IMG/VR virus record: IMGVR_UViG_3300047095_000535
Coordinates: 19,708-83,707 of that record
Source of the DNA: a virus
Length of the DNA stretch: 64,000 nt
Direction: 5' to 3' (one strand)
The notes under the pieces are model-generated. The model searched no databases. It saw nothing but the letters and a program-made list of their open reading frames with translations, and had not been told where the DNA came from. Numbering within the stretch: position 1 is the stretch's first letter; each line of letters starts with the position of its first letter. Below are positions 17,507 through 25,318 of this stretch, in pieces. The translations under genes were made by a program, and so were the position numbers.

Positions 17507-18432
17507 TGACTAATAAAATCGAGACCCTGCGAGCGATATGCTTCACCCAAGAAGACCTACAAAATGTTGTAGGTATTCAGGATAGTCAATTCACGTCAGT
17601 TGATATCGACTTCATGGTGGAGTTTAAGAAGGTGTTTGAGCTGGGATTGCCGCAACTCAAAAAGTTCATAAGCAAGCTGGACGAGGAAGGCGCGGCATTG
17701 GACCCATACTCCATTCAGTACTATGTGGATAATTTGAACAATTGTGCGCTAACCGAGTATGTGAAGGAGTACTCCGCGAATAAGAAGTATTTCCGCCAGT
17801 CGCCCGATTGTATGGGATGCACGGGTAATGTGTCACGGTCATGTGCCAGCACTTCCGCCATCGGGTCGGATTATTACCCTACTGGATGCGGGTTGGACAC
17901 GTTTGTAAAGCTCCCGCCAATCGTACAGAACTCCCTTACCAATGCGGTAAAGCAGGTTGAGAATGTCTTTAGAAGCAGTATCGCGGGTTGTCTAGCTTTG
18001 GACAATACCCTCCCATTGGTTGATAAAAGTCCCCAATATCGATACATGGAAGAACCAAGAGGTGGAATGGCGCTATCCCCTGCGGGCAACTATCTGCTAA
18101 AAGACAGTCGTGCCTATGATAACGTGGCGGAATCGTTCTCTGATATAGCGGGTCAGGTACAATCGTATCTGGGATCTGAGGATTATAGAATGTACACCTC
18201 TAAAAAGCAATATTCTCCATTTACATTGGCACAGAATGAGTCCACTTCCACTAATATGCAGGTCACAGTCAAGGTGGCGGATAAGGACGAGGCGAAGGAG
18301 CTTGCATTTGACCTAATGGGTGATATATTCGATTCCGATGAGCGGAGGAAGTCCGAGATTGTGGTTCCAGTCGAGAACTCCAATAGTAAGATATATAAAT
18401 TAAATACTAATACAGGACAGCTAGGAACATGA
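17506..18432 (+). CDS. Hypothetical baseplate-operon protein, Cys-rich
   Basis: A 308-residue protein, not recognised. The start overlaps the gp27-like stop by one base, so it belongs to the baseplate operon. The middle has a cysteine cluster (CMGCTGNVSRSC, then a further Cys in YPTGCGLD) and the pattern LPPIVQNSLTNAVKQVENVF; the C-terminus has an acidic helix (DKDEAKELAFDLMGDIFDSD). A metal-binding or disulphide-stabilised virion part is possible. It converges on the minus-strand terminase-small-subunit-like gene. Confidence 0.6.
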   Translation: MTNKIETLRAICFTQEDLQNVVGIQDSQFTSVDIDFMVEFKKVFELGLPQLKKFISKLDEEGAALDPYSIQYYVDNLNNCALTEYVKEYSANKKYFRQSPDCMGCTGNVSRSCASTSAIGSDYYPTGCGLDTFVKLPPIVQNSLTNAVKQVENVFRSSIAGCLALDNTLPLVDKSPQYRYMEEPRGGMALSPAGNYLLKDSRAYDNVAESFSDIAGQVQSYLGSEDYRMYTSKKQYSPFTLAQNESTSTNMQVTVKVADKDEAKELAFDLMGDIFDSDERRKSEIVVPVENSNSKIYKLNTNTGQLGT

Positions 18433-18437
18433 CCGTT

Positions 18438-18911
18438 TTAAACGTCTATAACCGCTTTTTCCTTTTCAGAGTCCGTAGGTAAAAGTTTTGTTCTAAGTAG
18501 TTCTTCCCTACTTAATAGGTTTTCAGTGCCAATGTTCATCAGTTTCATTACATTGTTCTTGGAGTCGATATCCATCTGCTTGATCTCTTTTTGTCCCTTC
18601 AGCTTATCCTCCGCTAACTTCAGCTTGGAAAGAGCGTCAATAGCGGAAGTTGTGGCTTTTGCTAATTCGGCAATGCTTTCTACCATTTTGGCGTCTACCG
18701 CCCCGGTACCAACGTCTTTTGACAGGGTTTGTAACATGTCAACACAATTAGAGATTACAGAGGACGCATTATCTATTACAAACTTTTCAATATCGTCTTT
18801 TGATAAATCTGGTCGATCTTTTTCAATGGTAGAAGTTTTATGATTATGGTTTTTCAATTGGGATATAATATCCTCAACGTCCCGGTCCAAATCTTCATTA
18901 TAATCATTCAT
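18438..18911 (-). CDS. Putative terminase small subunit (gp16-like)
   Basis: A 157-residue, largely helical protein. Layout resembles gp16 of T4-like phages: a short disordered N-terminus, a helical core (FVIDNASSVISNCVDMLQTL, then IAELAKATTSAIDALSKLKL) and a C-terminal segment KNNVMKLMNIGTENLL. Small terminases form rings that regulate gp17. I set the start at the ATG at 18909-18911 because the octamer GTAAATAT lies exactly four bases upstream; the in-frame ATG at 18959 would add 16 residues and place the octamer within the gene. It is far from terL, which is unusual but not rare. Confidence 0.5.
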   Translation of the reverse strand: MNDYNEDLDRDVEDIISQLKNHNHKTSTIEKDRPDLSKDDIEKFVIDNASSVISNCVDMLQTLSKDVGTGAVDAKMVESIAELAKATTSAIDALSKLKLAEDKLKGQKEIKQMDIDSKNNVMKLMNIGTENLLSREELLRTKLLPTDSEKEKAVIDV

Positions 18912-18915
18912 GAAA

Positions 18916-18923
18916 ATATTTAC
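18916..18923 (-). promoter_or_regulatory. Late promoter octamer
   Basis: GTAAATAT on the minus strand, four bases before the ATG at 18911. A weaker TTAAATCA at 18965-18972 precedes the alternative start at 18959. Confidence 0.55.
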
Positions 18924-19002
18924 CCTTGACTTAGGGAAATGATAGGGTAAACTACTCATATGGTTGATTTAAATAACAAGACGATCCTTGTTCATCGTCG
19001 GG

Positions 19003-19010
19003 ATAAATAT
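19003..19010 (+). promoter_or_regulatory. Late promoter octamer
   Basis: ATAAATAT, five bases before ATG 19016. Confidence 0.62.
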
Positions 19011-19015
19011 AGTAG

Positions 19016-19393
19016 ATGAAAACCAAGAAACTTATCGAGGAGTTGATGAAAATCGACCCTGCCGGGGAATGTGAGGTCTATTCCATAGGAGATATAGAGT
19101 TTTTACAAAGGTTGCCTTGGTACTACGATGGAAGGCCGGGGGTTCTCATACGCGATTTAGACAATACCTTTGAAATGGATGGCAATGTGGTGGGTATCCG
19201 GCAACACACTGAAGAGGATGGAGATAAGATTTATCTACATTGCAAATGCTTGGATGATTTCGCGTGGGATGTGGTTGTAGACAAGGCAGATCCGGTTATA
19301 ATCGGGGATGAACATTTCATTGAAAAATGGAAAAGGTACAAAGAAGAAGTGGCTACAACCATGGCCGGGATAAAAGGTTCGTGCGGCGGCTGA
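19016..19393 (+). CDS. Hypothetical protein, 125 aa
   Basis: Not recognised. The N-terminus MKTKKLIEELMKIDPAGECE resembles small phage proteins that start with 'LIEEL.KLDPD', a common but uncharacterised family. It is likely late, from its own octamer. It ends in SCGG, and the next octamer begins just after its stop. Confidence 0.6.
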   Translation: MKTKKLIEELMKIDPAGECEVYSIGDIEFLQRLPWYYDGRPGVLIRDLDNTFEMDGNVVGIRQHTEEDGDKIYLHCKCLDDFAWDVVVDKADPVIIGDEHFIEKWKRYKEEVATTMAGIKGSCGG

Positions 19394-19401
19394 CTAAATA
19401 G
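19394..19401 (+). promoter_or_regulatory. Late promoter octamer
   Basis: CTAAATAG, five bases before GTG 19407; it begins one base after the previous gene ends. Confidence 0.64.
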
Positions 19402-19406
19402 ATGAA

Positions 19407-19634
19407 GTGAAAGACTTCAAATCCCACATAAAATATGCGATTAGGAGACAGGAAGATGGTTCCTACGCGATTCTACAAAAATACCGGAACAGGGTTGACA
19501 TTCACTCCCACTATGATACCTTGGAGGAAGCTCAAGACGCATTTGACGACTTACACACCAAACCTTCTCAAGCAGAGACATTAGATTTTTTCCACGGATT
19601 AAAAGATGCTATGGATTTTAAACATAAGATATGA
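19407..19634 (+). CDS. Hypothetical protein, 75 aa
   Basis: A small protein with GTG start and the octamer five bases upstream. The N-terminus MKDFKSHIKYAIRRQ could be a short amphipathic helix; DGSYAILQKYRNRVDIHSHYDT looks like a compact beta unit. Function unknown. It overlaps the phosphoesterase gene by 4 bases. Confidence 0.58.
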   Translation: MKDFKSHIKYAIRRQEDGSYAILQKYRNRVDIHSHYDTLEEAQDAFDDLHTKPSQAETLDFFHGLKDAMDFKHKI

Positions 19635-20680
19635 ATATACAAACACAAGTAGTTGAAGCCCGAAACAGTGGAAAAACTTATACGGAGATATATCAGGAAT
19701 TTGGAGTAGCCAAATCCACCGCACAAGATTGGGTGAGAAAATCACAGACGTCGGGGTACCCTACGGTCACTCCTTATATCAATCATAATTTGGACCGGGA
19801 CGGTAAACAAAAATTTCGTAGAACGGAAGAAGAAGTGTTGGACTTCTTGGAACAACTGGCCCCTATAAATCTTCCCGCCCTTAAAGCTTCTGTTCCAGAA
19901 GTGGAGCTGTCGTCCTATGCGGTGGTTTGTTCCGACTTACACTTTCCTTTACAGTGTGAGAAGTCCGTGGCGATATTATTTGAGACTATCAGGCGTCTAA
20001 ACCCCTCTACTATAATCATCAATGGCGATAGCTGCGATATTCTAGCTCTATCGAGATTTCCAAAAGATATTGTCAAGGGATATGACCTCTTGACAGAGAG
20101 AGTCGCCTACCAGAACTTTTTACATGAGTTGATTTCCATTAGTAATGGTGCAACCATTTATGAAACCAACGCCAACCACTCGTCCGGTGGAGTTGAATCA
20201 AGACTTAGACGGTACTTAAATGAACGGATTCCTGAGCTAGCCAAACTGCCGGAAGTGGTGGATATGTTGAGCTATGAGAACCTGTTTCTTGGTCCCTATA
20301 GAGAGTATGTTCAGTTGGTGGACTACGTTGATCTGAACGGGCTATATGTCATGCATGGCACTACAGTAAGGAAGAACCCGGGGAGTTCGGTGATGGGCGA
20401 AATGGAGCGATTCCGGGCGTCTATAATGATGGGACATGTTCACCGCATGGGATGCGTGAGTTTGCGTCAGCCTTCCATCGGTGCTAGAGAAGAACATCAG
20501 CTTCGCGGGTATGAAATAGGATGCATGTGCGACCTAAACCCGATTTATGCGAGTAGTCCGAATTGGACCAATGGGTTCGCGATTGTAGCTTTAGGAGAAG
20601 ACACGTTCGGAGTCGAACTGGTTTCTATTATAAACGGCGCGGCAACCATTTCAACATTAGGTGCAACAATTGTTGCGTAA
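19631..20680 (+). CDS. Metallophosphoesterase with N-terminal HTH
   Basis: A 349-residue protein. Residues about 15-35 (TYTEIYQEFGVAKSTAQDWV) form a helix-turn-helix of the resolvase/terminase type. The calcineurin-like phosphoesterase domain follows, with motifs SDLHFP (about 100), NGDSCD (about 131), NANH (about 178), MHG (about 238) and GHVHRMG (about 262), which bind the two metals. HTH plus phosphoesterase fusions occur in phages; the substrate is unknown (nucleic acid or nucleotide). It sits at the end of the late region, just before the first early box. Confidence 0.85.
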   Translation: MNIQTQVVEARNSGKTYTEIYQEFGVAKSTAQDWVRKSQTSGYPTVTPYINHNLDRDGKQKFRRTEEEVLDFLEQLAPINLPALKASVPEVELSSYAVVCSDLHFPLQCEKSVAILFETIRRLNPSTIIINGDSCDILALSRFPKDIVKGYDLLTERVAYQNFLHELISISNGATIYETNANHSSGGVESRLRRYLNERIPELAKLPEVVDMLSYENLFLGPYREYVQLVDYVDLNGLYVMHGTTVRKNPGSSVMGEMERFRASIMMGHVHRMGCVSLRQPSIGAREEHQLRGYEIGCMCDLNPIYASSPNWTNGFAIVALGEDTFGVELVSIINGAATISTLGATIVA

Positions 20681-20690
20681 ACATTATCGT

Positions 20691-20708
20691 TAAACACTAG
20701 GATAATTT
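20691..20708 (+). promoter_or_regulatory. Early-type promoter (TAAACACTAG box)
   Basis: Box TAAACACTAG at 20691-20700, -10-like TAATTT at 20703-20708, then six bases to GTG 20715. First copy of the box in the window. Confidence 0.7.
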
Positions 20709-20714
20709 GAGGGC

Positions 20715-21017
20715 GTGAAAAAGAAGATTACCAAGATCAACCTCAGTGAAACCACGACAGCGGAATCCGCTAAGTCTGTGGAGGAATATAGAAGCTCCGA
20801 TCACCTATCCCCCAATGTGGGATATTGGATTTTAGGGGAGATACAGGTCGAACCTGTGGTGGATGGTCATATGGTGGTTTATAGGACTGTTCGAAACGGT
20901 GTGGCTTGTCCCGGCGTTTTTGTATCGTCCAAGGTTGAAAAAGTAGAGGAAAAACACGGGGTTACATATGTGACCACTGCCAACAGCATTTATTTGATAG
21001 CGGATTACGAGAAATAA
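20715..21017 (+). CDS. Hypothetical protein, 100 aa
   Basis: Not recognised. GTG start exactly six bases after the -10-like hexamer. A lysine-rich N-terminus is followed by beta-rich sequence (YWILGEIQVEPVVDGHMVVY). It is the first gene under an early-type promoter. Confidence 0.6.
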   Translation: MKKKITKINLSETTTAESAKSVEEYRSSDHLSPNVGYWILGEIQVEPVVDGHMVVYRTVRNGVACPGVFVSSKVEKVEEKHGVTYVTTANSIYLIADYEK

Positions 21018-21022
21018 ATTGT

Positions 21023-21511
21023 ATGGAATTTTTAAGAACCAATATAACCCAAGAGTGGAAAGATCTCGTAGAAGAGTTTCCAGAAATCTTTTTAGAACCT
21101 TCCCCTGAAGTATTGGAGGACTTTAAAAGGTGTAAACGAACGTTTGAGGTTGATCAGATTTGCAACCTACGATACGGGTTTGAATGTGGCATTGGTTGGA
21201 AGGACATAATTCGGGATTTTTGTGTAAAAACCCGGGAACTTGTAAACACCGCTAAAGCGAACGGGCATGAGATTCATTTTAAAACCTTTATACTGAAGGA
21301 AAAGTTGGGCGGGCTTAGAAACCAAGGATTTTTCTATGGACCGGACTATAGGTTGTACTATGAGCAATTCCGGAAAATAGATTCCGAGTTGGAGTCCAAA
21401 TCTTACCATGTTTGTGAATGTACTGGCCTTTCAGGAAGTTTGGTCTCCCTCCCCGGTGGATGGTTACAGGTTTTAAACCCGGAGTTAGCTAAAGCGGCAA
21501 ACGCTAAGTAA
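21023..21511 (+). CDS. Conserved phage protein, 162 aa
   Basis: A protein of a family I recognise from many phages by the pattern CNLRYGFECGIGW near residue 50, KEKLGGLRNQGFF near 93-105 and a late ESKSYHVCECTG with paired cysteines. Function unknown; the C-terminal Cys pairs may bind zinc. A weak octamer-like AATAAATT precedes the ATG at 21023 but at only two bases, so the promoter is uncertain. Confidence 0.65.
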   Translation: MEFLRTNITQEWKDLVEEFPEIFLEPSPEVLEDFKRCKRTFEVDQICNLRYGFECGIGWKDIIRDFCVKTRELVNTAKANGHEIHFKTFILKEKLGGLRNQGFFYGPDYRLYYEQFRKIDSELESKSYHVCECTGLSGSLVSLPGGWLQVLNPELAKAANAK

Positions 21512-21515
21512 ATAT
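21508..21515 (+). promoter_or_regulatory. Late promoter octamer of the zincin-like gene
   Basis: GTAAATAT, four bases before ATG 21520, overlapping the stop of the previous gene. Confidence 0.6.
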
Positions 21516-21519
21516 TGGC

Positions 21520-22419
21520 ATGATATTTTCCACCTTATTAGAGAAGATTAGAAATCCTCTACGAAAGCAGGAGTTGGCGCGTACTGGCGGGAACATAGAT
21601 TACCGTAAAGTTAAAACGCCAACTGCGGACGACTGGAAGAATAAGGTTATTCAAGGGGAAGGTCTGAACGATGAGGAATCAATCATTAGAGCGAAATATA
21701 CGGCTCTACATAAGGTGTTTCCAGATAGGGCGGAAAAATGGCTTGATAACCTAGCCTTTGATAAGGGTCTTGGAATACTAAGAACCAAGCTGGACCCGTC
21801 TGTTCGAAAGCTTTATGAGAAGTATGGGGTTCAGGTTTTTGTGGATAAGTACGCGACTGGTAAGTACGCTCCAACCTCGTACGAGTATCGGGTATTTATT
21901 TACGCATTTAATAACTTTCTAAGTTCAATAACTGGACTTCTCCCTAATAAAAAGCCAAAAATAATAATTACGAATAAATACCAAAATCCTTTATTTAAGG
22001 CGTATACGAAGGATACCCCAATTGCGTTATATTATGATAGGATGATATACGTGGATGAATACGCGGCGGAAGATCCCGAATCCTATATACATGAGTACGC
22101 GCATTACCTTGCGGACCTGATTCCCAAGCAATCCGAACCTATGCTGGAGAAAGCGTACAATGATATGCTTGACTTTTACTGGAGACGTGCTAAAAAGAAG
22201 AGGTATGACGTATCGGCCAAACTAAGATCCAAGGAAGAGGAAGCGATTGCCGATAAATGGAGAAAGAGGATTTCCACTAAACTAGGAATCCCTGAGTATG
22301 GACTGACCAACAAGGACGAGTTTTTTGCGGTTCTGATTCAAAAATGGAATACGCTGCCCAACAATATGGCAACCTATCGGTATAAACAAACTGTGAAAAC
22401 GTTACTTTCAAGACTCTAA
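21520..22419 (+). CDS. Zincin-like metalloprotease
   Basis: A 299-residue protein with the zinc-protease motif HEYAH (H191, E192, H195) inside YIHEYAHYLADL; a downstream acidic motif DEFFAVLIQKW near residue 267 could supply the third ligand. The N-terminal half is basic and has no known domain. It is preceded by a late octamer, so it is made with virion genes. Candidate roles are virion maturation, host-protein cleavage after injection, or entry or exit; none is shown. It has no signal peptide. Confidence 0.75.
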   Translation: MIFSTLLEKIRNPLRKQELARTGGNIDYRKVKTPTADDWKNKVIQGEGLNDEESIIRAKYTALHKVFPDRAEKWLDNLAFDKGLGILRTKLDPSVRKLYEKYGVQVFVDKYATGKYAPTSYEYRVFIYAFNNFLSSITGLLPNKKPKIIITNKYQNPLFKAYTKDTPIALYYDRMIYVDEYAAEDPESYIHEYAHYLADLIPKQSEPMLEKAYNDMLDFYWRRAKKKRYDVSAKLRSKEEEAIADKWRKRISTKLGIPEYGLTNKDEFFAVLIQKWNTLPNNMATYRYKQTVKTLLSRL

Positions 22420-22442
22420 TCCAGACAAAATGAAACAAAACA

Positions 22443-22637
22443 ATGAATAAGGTGCTATATGAAGGCAATATAGGAAGCTACAGCTTCATCATGACTAGCG
22501 AAGACGTGATCGATGTATGGAACGATGTAAGTAATGAACGACCAGACTCTTTTATCTTCATAAAAGAGGGATGTATCAAGAACCAGAAGGATTTTGATAT
22601 GGAGATTAGTTATTGGTTCTTGAAAAACGTAGGATAA
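22443..22637 (+). CDS. Hypothetical protein, 64 aa
   Basis: Small and acidic; contains SYSFIMTSEDVIDVWNDVSN. Not recognised. No box or octamer is seen directly upstream, so it may be read from an upstream promoter. It is followed at 4 bases by the next gene. Confidence 0.5.
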   Translation: MNKVLYEGNIGSYSFIMTSEDVIDVWNDVSNERPDSFIFIKEGCIKNQKDFDMEISYWFLKNVG

Positions 22638-22641
22638 AAAT

Positions 22642-23040
22642 ATGAGAGTTATAAACAAACAAGTTAGTGATACATGTAAATGTCGCCATTGTCATGTAGG
22701 AGATTTTACATTAGACCCGGAGCTACAGGAATATTTTGATTCCATTCCGTCCTTTACGGACGAAGATCTTGTAGATTTCTTAGAGGCGATGCGAAGCATA
22801 CATGAAAAAGACGTCAAGTCTGAACAAGAAACCTTAATCGAGGAAGCCAAAGAAACCATAGAGTATACGCAGGGGTTGATAGATAACTTCTATGATAGCG
22901 TGATCGTCGATCTTAAACTTAAGGATGGGGGAGAAGATTGGGTATTTGATTACCTATTCAATAATTCCGAGGGAGAGACTTTCGAAGAATACTTGGCCCG
23001 ACACGGACGCCTCGTAAACGATGTATTGGAGGATTCATGA
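22642..23040 (+). CDS. Hypothetical protein, 132 aa, with Cys/His N-terminus
   Basis: The N-terminus has CKCRHCHVGDF, a possible metal site; the remainder is acidic and helical. Not recognised. The start is four bases after the previous gene, and its stop overlaps the next start by four bases (ATGA). Confidence 0.58.
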   Translation: MRVINKQVSDTCKCRHCHVGDFTLDPELQEYFDSIPSFTDEDLVDFLEAMRSIHEKDVKSEQETLIEEAKETIEYTQGLIDNFYDSVIVDLKLKDGGEDWVFDYLFNNSEGETFEEYLARHGRLVNDVLEDS

Positions 23041-23510
23041 GTAAGGATATCACGTTACCTTCGGAATTGATTGAACATGACCTGACTCCATCGGAGATAG
23101 GATCTATTTTTATACTGTTTTCGTTAGTTGATACTAACGAGTACTCTCCGGAAGTAGTAACTGATTGGGCGTCTAATAGGGATTTTTTAGAAGCGATTCA
23201 AAGTATAAGCCGTAAGGGTATTTTAGAATACGGTGACGACGGTAAATGGACCATAGACTTGACCCGACAAGAAGTTTTTTGGGAAAAGGGTACGGATAGT
23301 CTTACAGGCAATACCATTTATAAACATGAACGTTATATAGCGTTACCTTACTTATGGAAGGATTCTATACGCTGGATGTTGATGGATGATATTCATGTGA
23401 ATAGTCCAAGCAACAGGTTATTTGAAACATTGGAGCTGGCTAGAGAGGAAATAGAACGTAATGAGCGAATGGAAAGGGAAACAAAGCTGGGTTCGTCCGA
23501 GGGATCATAG
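23037..23510 (+). CDS. Hypothetical protein, 157 aa
   Basis: Not recognised. The N-terminal part (LTPSEIGSIFILFSLVD, then RDFLEAIQSISRKGILEYGD) has the feel of a small winged-helix or replication-initiator-like domain, in which a region such as LEYGDDGKWTIDL would be the wing. The C-terminus is acidic and helical. It overlaps the cREC-like gene by 50 bases. Confidence 0.55.
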   Translation: MSKDITLPSELIEHDLTPSEIGSIFILFSLVDTNEYSPEVVTDWASNRDFLEAIQSISRKGILEYGDDGKWTIDLTRQEVFWEKGTDSLTGNTIYKHERYIALPYLWKDSIRWMLMDDIHVNSPSNRLFETLELAREEIERNERMERETKLGSSEGS

Positions 23511-24003
23511 AAAGTATTGGGAAAGGTACGATAACATCGATTTTACAAAGGGTAAAAAACCACCAGACCTTCCAATACCCCCTAAACAAAAATACGAGTC
23601 AAAACCATCCTCAACAGGGGGTTTTCTGTTTTTAGACGATGTTAGGATGCCTTCAAGTGCGTACGCATATTCTCATAACCAGTATCTCCTCGCTGCGAGC
23701 GGGATTCCATACGGAAGTTGGGATATCGTACGGTCATACGAAGAGTTCGTGAAATACATCGAGGAAAAAGGTATTCCTGCCGTGGTGTCGTTCGATAACG
23801 ACTTGTACCACAACGGAAATCCCTCTTGTACGGAGAGAGTGAAATCCGGTTGTGACTGTGCGCGGTACTTGGTGGAACGGTGCAAGGAGCTTCAGCGGGA
23901 AATCCCGGTGTACTATATCCATTCGGCCAATCAACAAGCCCGTCTGGTAATTGAGAGAACGATGGAAATCGGACGAAAGCAGATAAACACTAGGACATCA
24001 TAG
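23461..24003 (+). CDS. Cyclic-phosphate-processing receiver-like (cREC) protein
   Basis: A 180-residue protein. After a basic N-terminus, residues about 53-170 match the cREC pattern: FLFLDDVRMP, W.IVRSYEEFVKYIEEKGIP, VVSFDNDL and, near the end, IHSANQQA. cREC is a receiver-like domain proposed to act on cyclic phosphate ends of RNA or nucleotides in conflict systems; the reaction is not settled. The last residues, INTRTS, are encoded by the promoter box of the next gene, and the stop TAG overlaps the -10-like hexamer. Confidence 0.7.
   Translation: MSEWKGKQSWVRPRDHRKYWERYDNIDFTKGKKPPDLPIPPKQKYESKPSSTGGFLFLDDVRMPSSAYAYSHNQYLLAASGIPYGSWDIVRSYEEFVKYIEEKGIPAVVSFDNDLYHNGNPSCTERVKSGCDCARYLVERCKELQREIPVYYIHSANQQARLVIERTMEIGRKQINTRTS
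23984..24001 (+). promoter_or_regulatory. Early-type promoter (TAAACACTAG box)
   Basis: Box at 23984-23993, -10-like CATCAT at 23996-24001, then six bases to GTG 24008. It lies within the end of the cREC-like gene. Confidence 0.7.
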
Positions 24004-24007
24004 CGGC

Positions 24008-24736
24008 GTGACTTACAACTTTAGAAAAAATGAAATTATCCTGCTTGGGGATACACACTCTTTGGAGATCACGCGGGATATCTTAAAAACCCGTGAGGTA
24101 ATAGAGGGCAGCGATATCTGGCATTGTGGGGATACGGCGTTGGGGTTTGGCGATATAGCTTATTCTATAAACAATGCCCTTACTTGGCTGGGAATGTATA
24201 ACCAGATATGTAAGGATTTGGATATCCGACTGTATATCAATCACGGAAATCACGACGCTACATATCCTGAGATTTGGGATTCCATATGGTGTAATGTAAC
24301 CATGGTCAAGACCGGAGACGTTGCGACATTCCCCAATGGAAAGACCGCACTTCTAGTAGGTGGTGGAATCAGCGTGGATAGGGTTACTCGAAAAAACAAT
24401 TTTGATTATTGGGCGGGTGAAGCCACTCCGATTCTTGAGGACGTTCCGAAGTGTGATATTGTGTTCTCTCATGATTGTCCTGAGAAGTTCAATCACCCCA
24501 CGGCGACCTTACCCAATCATTATGGATGGTATGTGGATAGAGATCCTACCTTAATGGCGGATTGTGCTAATCAGCGCAAAACCATGACTGATATTGTGGA
24601 TAGGTCTGAAGCGAAGACTTTGTTCTACGGACATTTTCACAATTCAATGACTCAGAAGATTGACGGGGTTTATGCGCGTTGTTTGGATATCAACGAATTG
24701 TTCTTTTTTGACGCGGAGAAGGAGTACACGGTATGA
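24008..24736 (+). CDS. Calcineurin-like metallophosphoesterase
   Basis: A 242-residue protein with GDTHS (about residue 13), WHCGDTALG (about 38), NHGNHD (about 79), FSHDCP (about 156) and YGHFHNS (about 204): the five metal-binding motifs of the phosphoesterase superfamily. Start GTG, six bases after the -10-like hexamer. Related in fold, not closely in sequence, to the phosphoesterases at 19631 and 50909. Substrate unknown. It overlaps the HAD gene by four bases. Confidence 0.85.
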   Translation: MTYNFRKNEIILLGDTHSLEITRDILKTREVIEGSDIWHCGDTALGFGDIAYSINNALTWLGMYNQICKDLDIRLYINHGNHDATYPEIWDSIWCNVTMVKTGDVATFPNGKTALLVGGGISVDRVTRKNNFDYWAGEATPILEDVPKCDIVFSHDCPEKFNHPTATLPNHYGWYVDRDPTLMADCANQRKTMTDIVDRSEAKTLFYGHFHNSMTQKIDGVYARCLDINELFFFDAEKEYTV

Positions 24737-25296
24737 GTGAAAGGTTTTTATTCTTAGATCTTGACGAGACTCTGATTTCCACTTTATATGCCAATAACGA
24801 GTATCATGCGGATCAGTTGTTGGAGATATATACCCAACATTGGAAAGGGGAGAAATATACCCTGTCTGATGGGTGGTATGTGTCTTTCTTACGGGAATGG
24901 TCGAAGGACTTGATAGCTTATTATCAGGCGATACTAGGACACAAGAACGTTGGCATTTTATCATGGGGAACAGTGGAGTATATTACGTATGTAAATCAAC
25001 TAATGGAGTTGAATGTAGCAGGATATAATATATATGGCCGGGAAGACATGGGGGCGAACGTTCCCAAGTTAAAAGGTCTTAACAAGGTTCTGGTGGATAA
25101 CGAGGATTATAACCATCACCTTAAAATGGGGTATCCATACACGAAGATAAACTTTTTAGAAGAGTTGCCAGCAAACAAATTGGTTACGGTTCGGTCGTTT
25201 GACGTACGGTACTCCTATGGGGATTTGTGGGATACGGAGTTTGAAGATTTAACGGTCCAGATTGATCTTGCGTTTAGGGCGGGCCAACCAGAGTAA
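24733..25296 (+). CDS. HAD-superfamily phosphatase-like protein
   Basis: A 187-residue protein. The N-terminal motif FLFLDLDETLIST has the DxDxT nucleophile of HAD phosphatases; GILSWGT (about residue 77) fits motif II and LVDNEDYN (about 118) the acidic motif IV. The layout resembles NLI-interacting-factor/Scp-type phosphatases. Its start overlaps the phosphoesterase stop, so the two phosphatases are cotranscribed. The stop TAA is the first three bases of the next promoter box. Confidence 0.75.
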   Translation: MSERFLFLDLDETLISTLYANNEYHADQLLEIYTQHWKGEKYTLSDGWYVSFLREWSKDLIAYYQAILGHKNVGILSWGTVEYITYVNQLMELNVAGYNIYGREDMGANVPKLKGLNKVLVDNEDYNHHLKMGYPYTKINFLEELPANKLVTVRSFDVRYSYGDLWDTEFEDLTVQIDLAFRAGQPE

Positions 25297-25312
25297 AACA
25301 CTAGGAGATAAT
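25294..25312 (+). promoter_or_regulatory. Early-type promoter (TAAAACACTAG variant)
   Basis: Box with one extra A at 25294-25304 (its TAA is the previous stop codon), -10-like GATAAT at 25307-25312, then six bases to ATG 25319. Confidence 0.7.
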
Positions 25313-25318
25313 AAAAAC

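Noticed and set aside
18912-18959. ATG 18959 as start of the small-terminase-like gene
   Set aside because: A weaker octamer-like site precedes it, while the better octamer predicts ATG 18911; the question is not fully closed.
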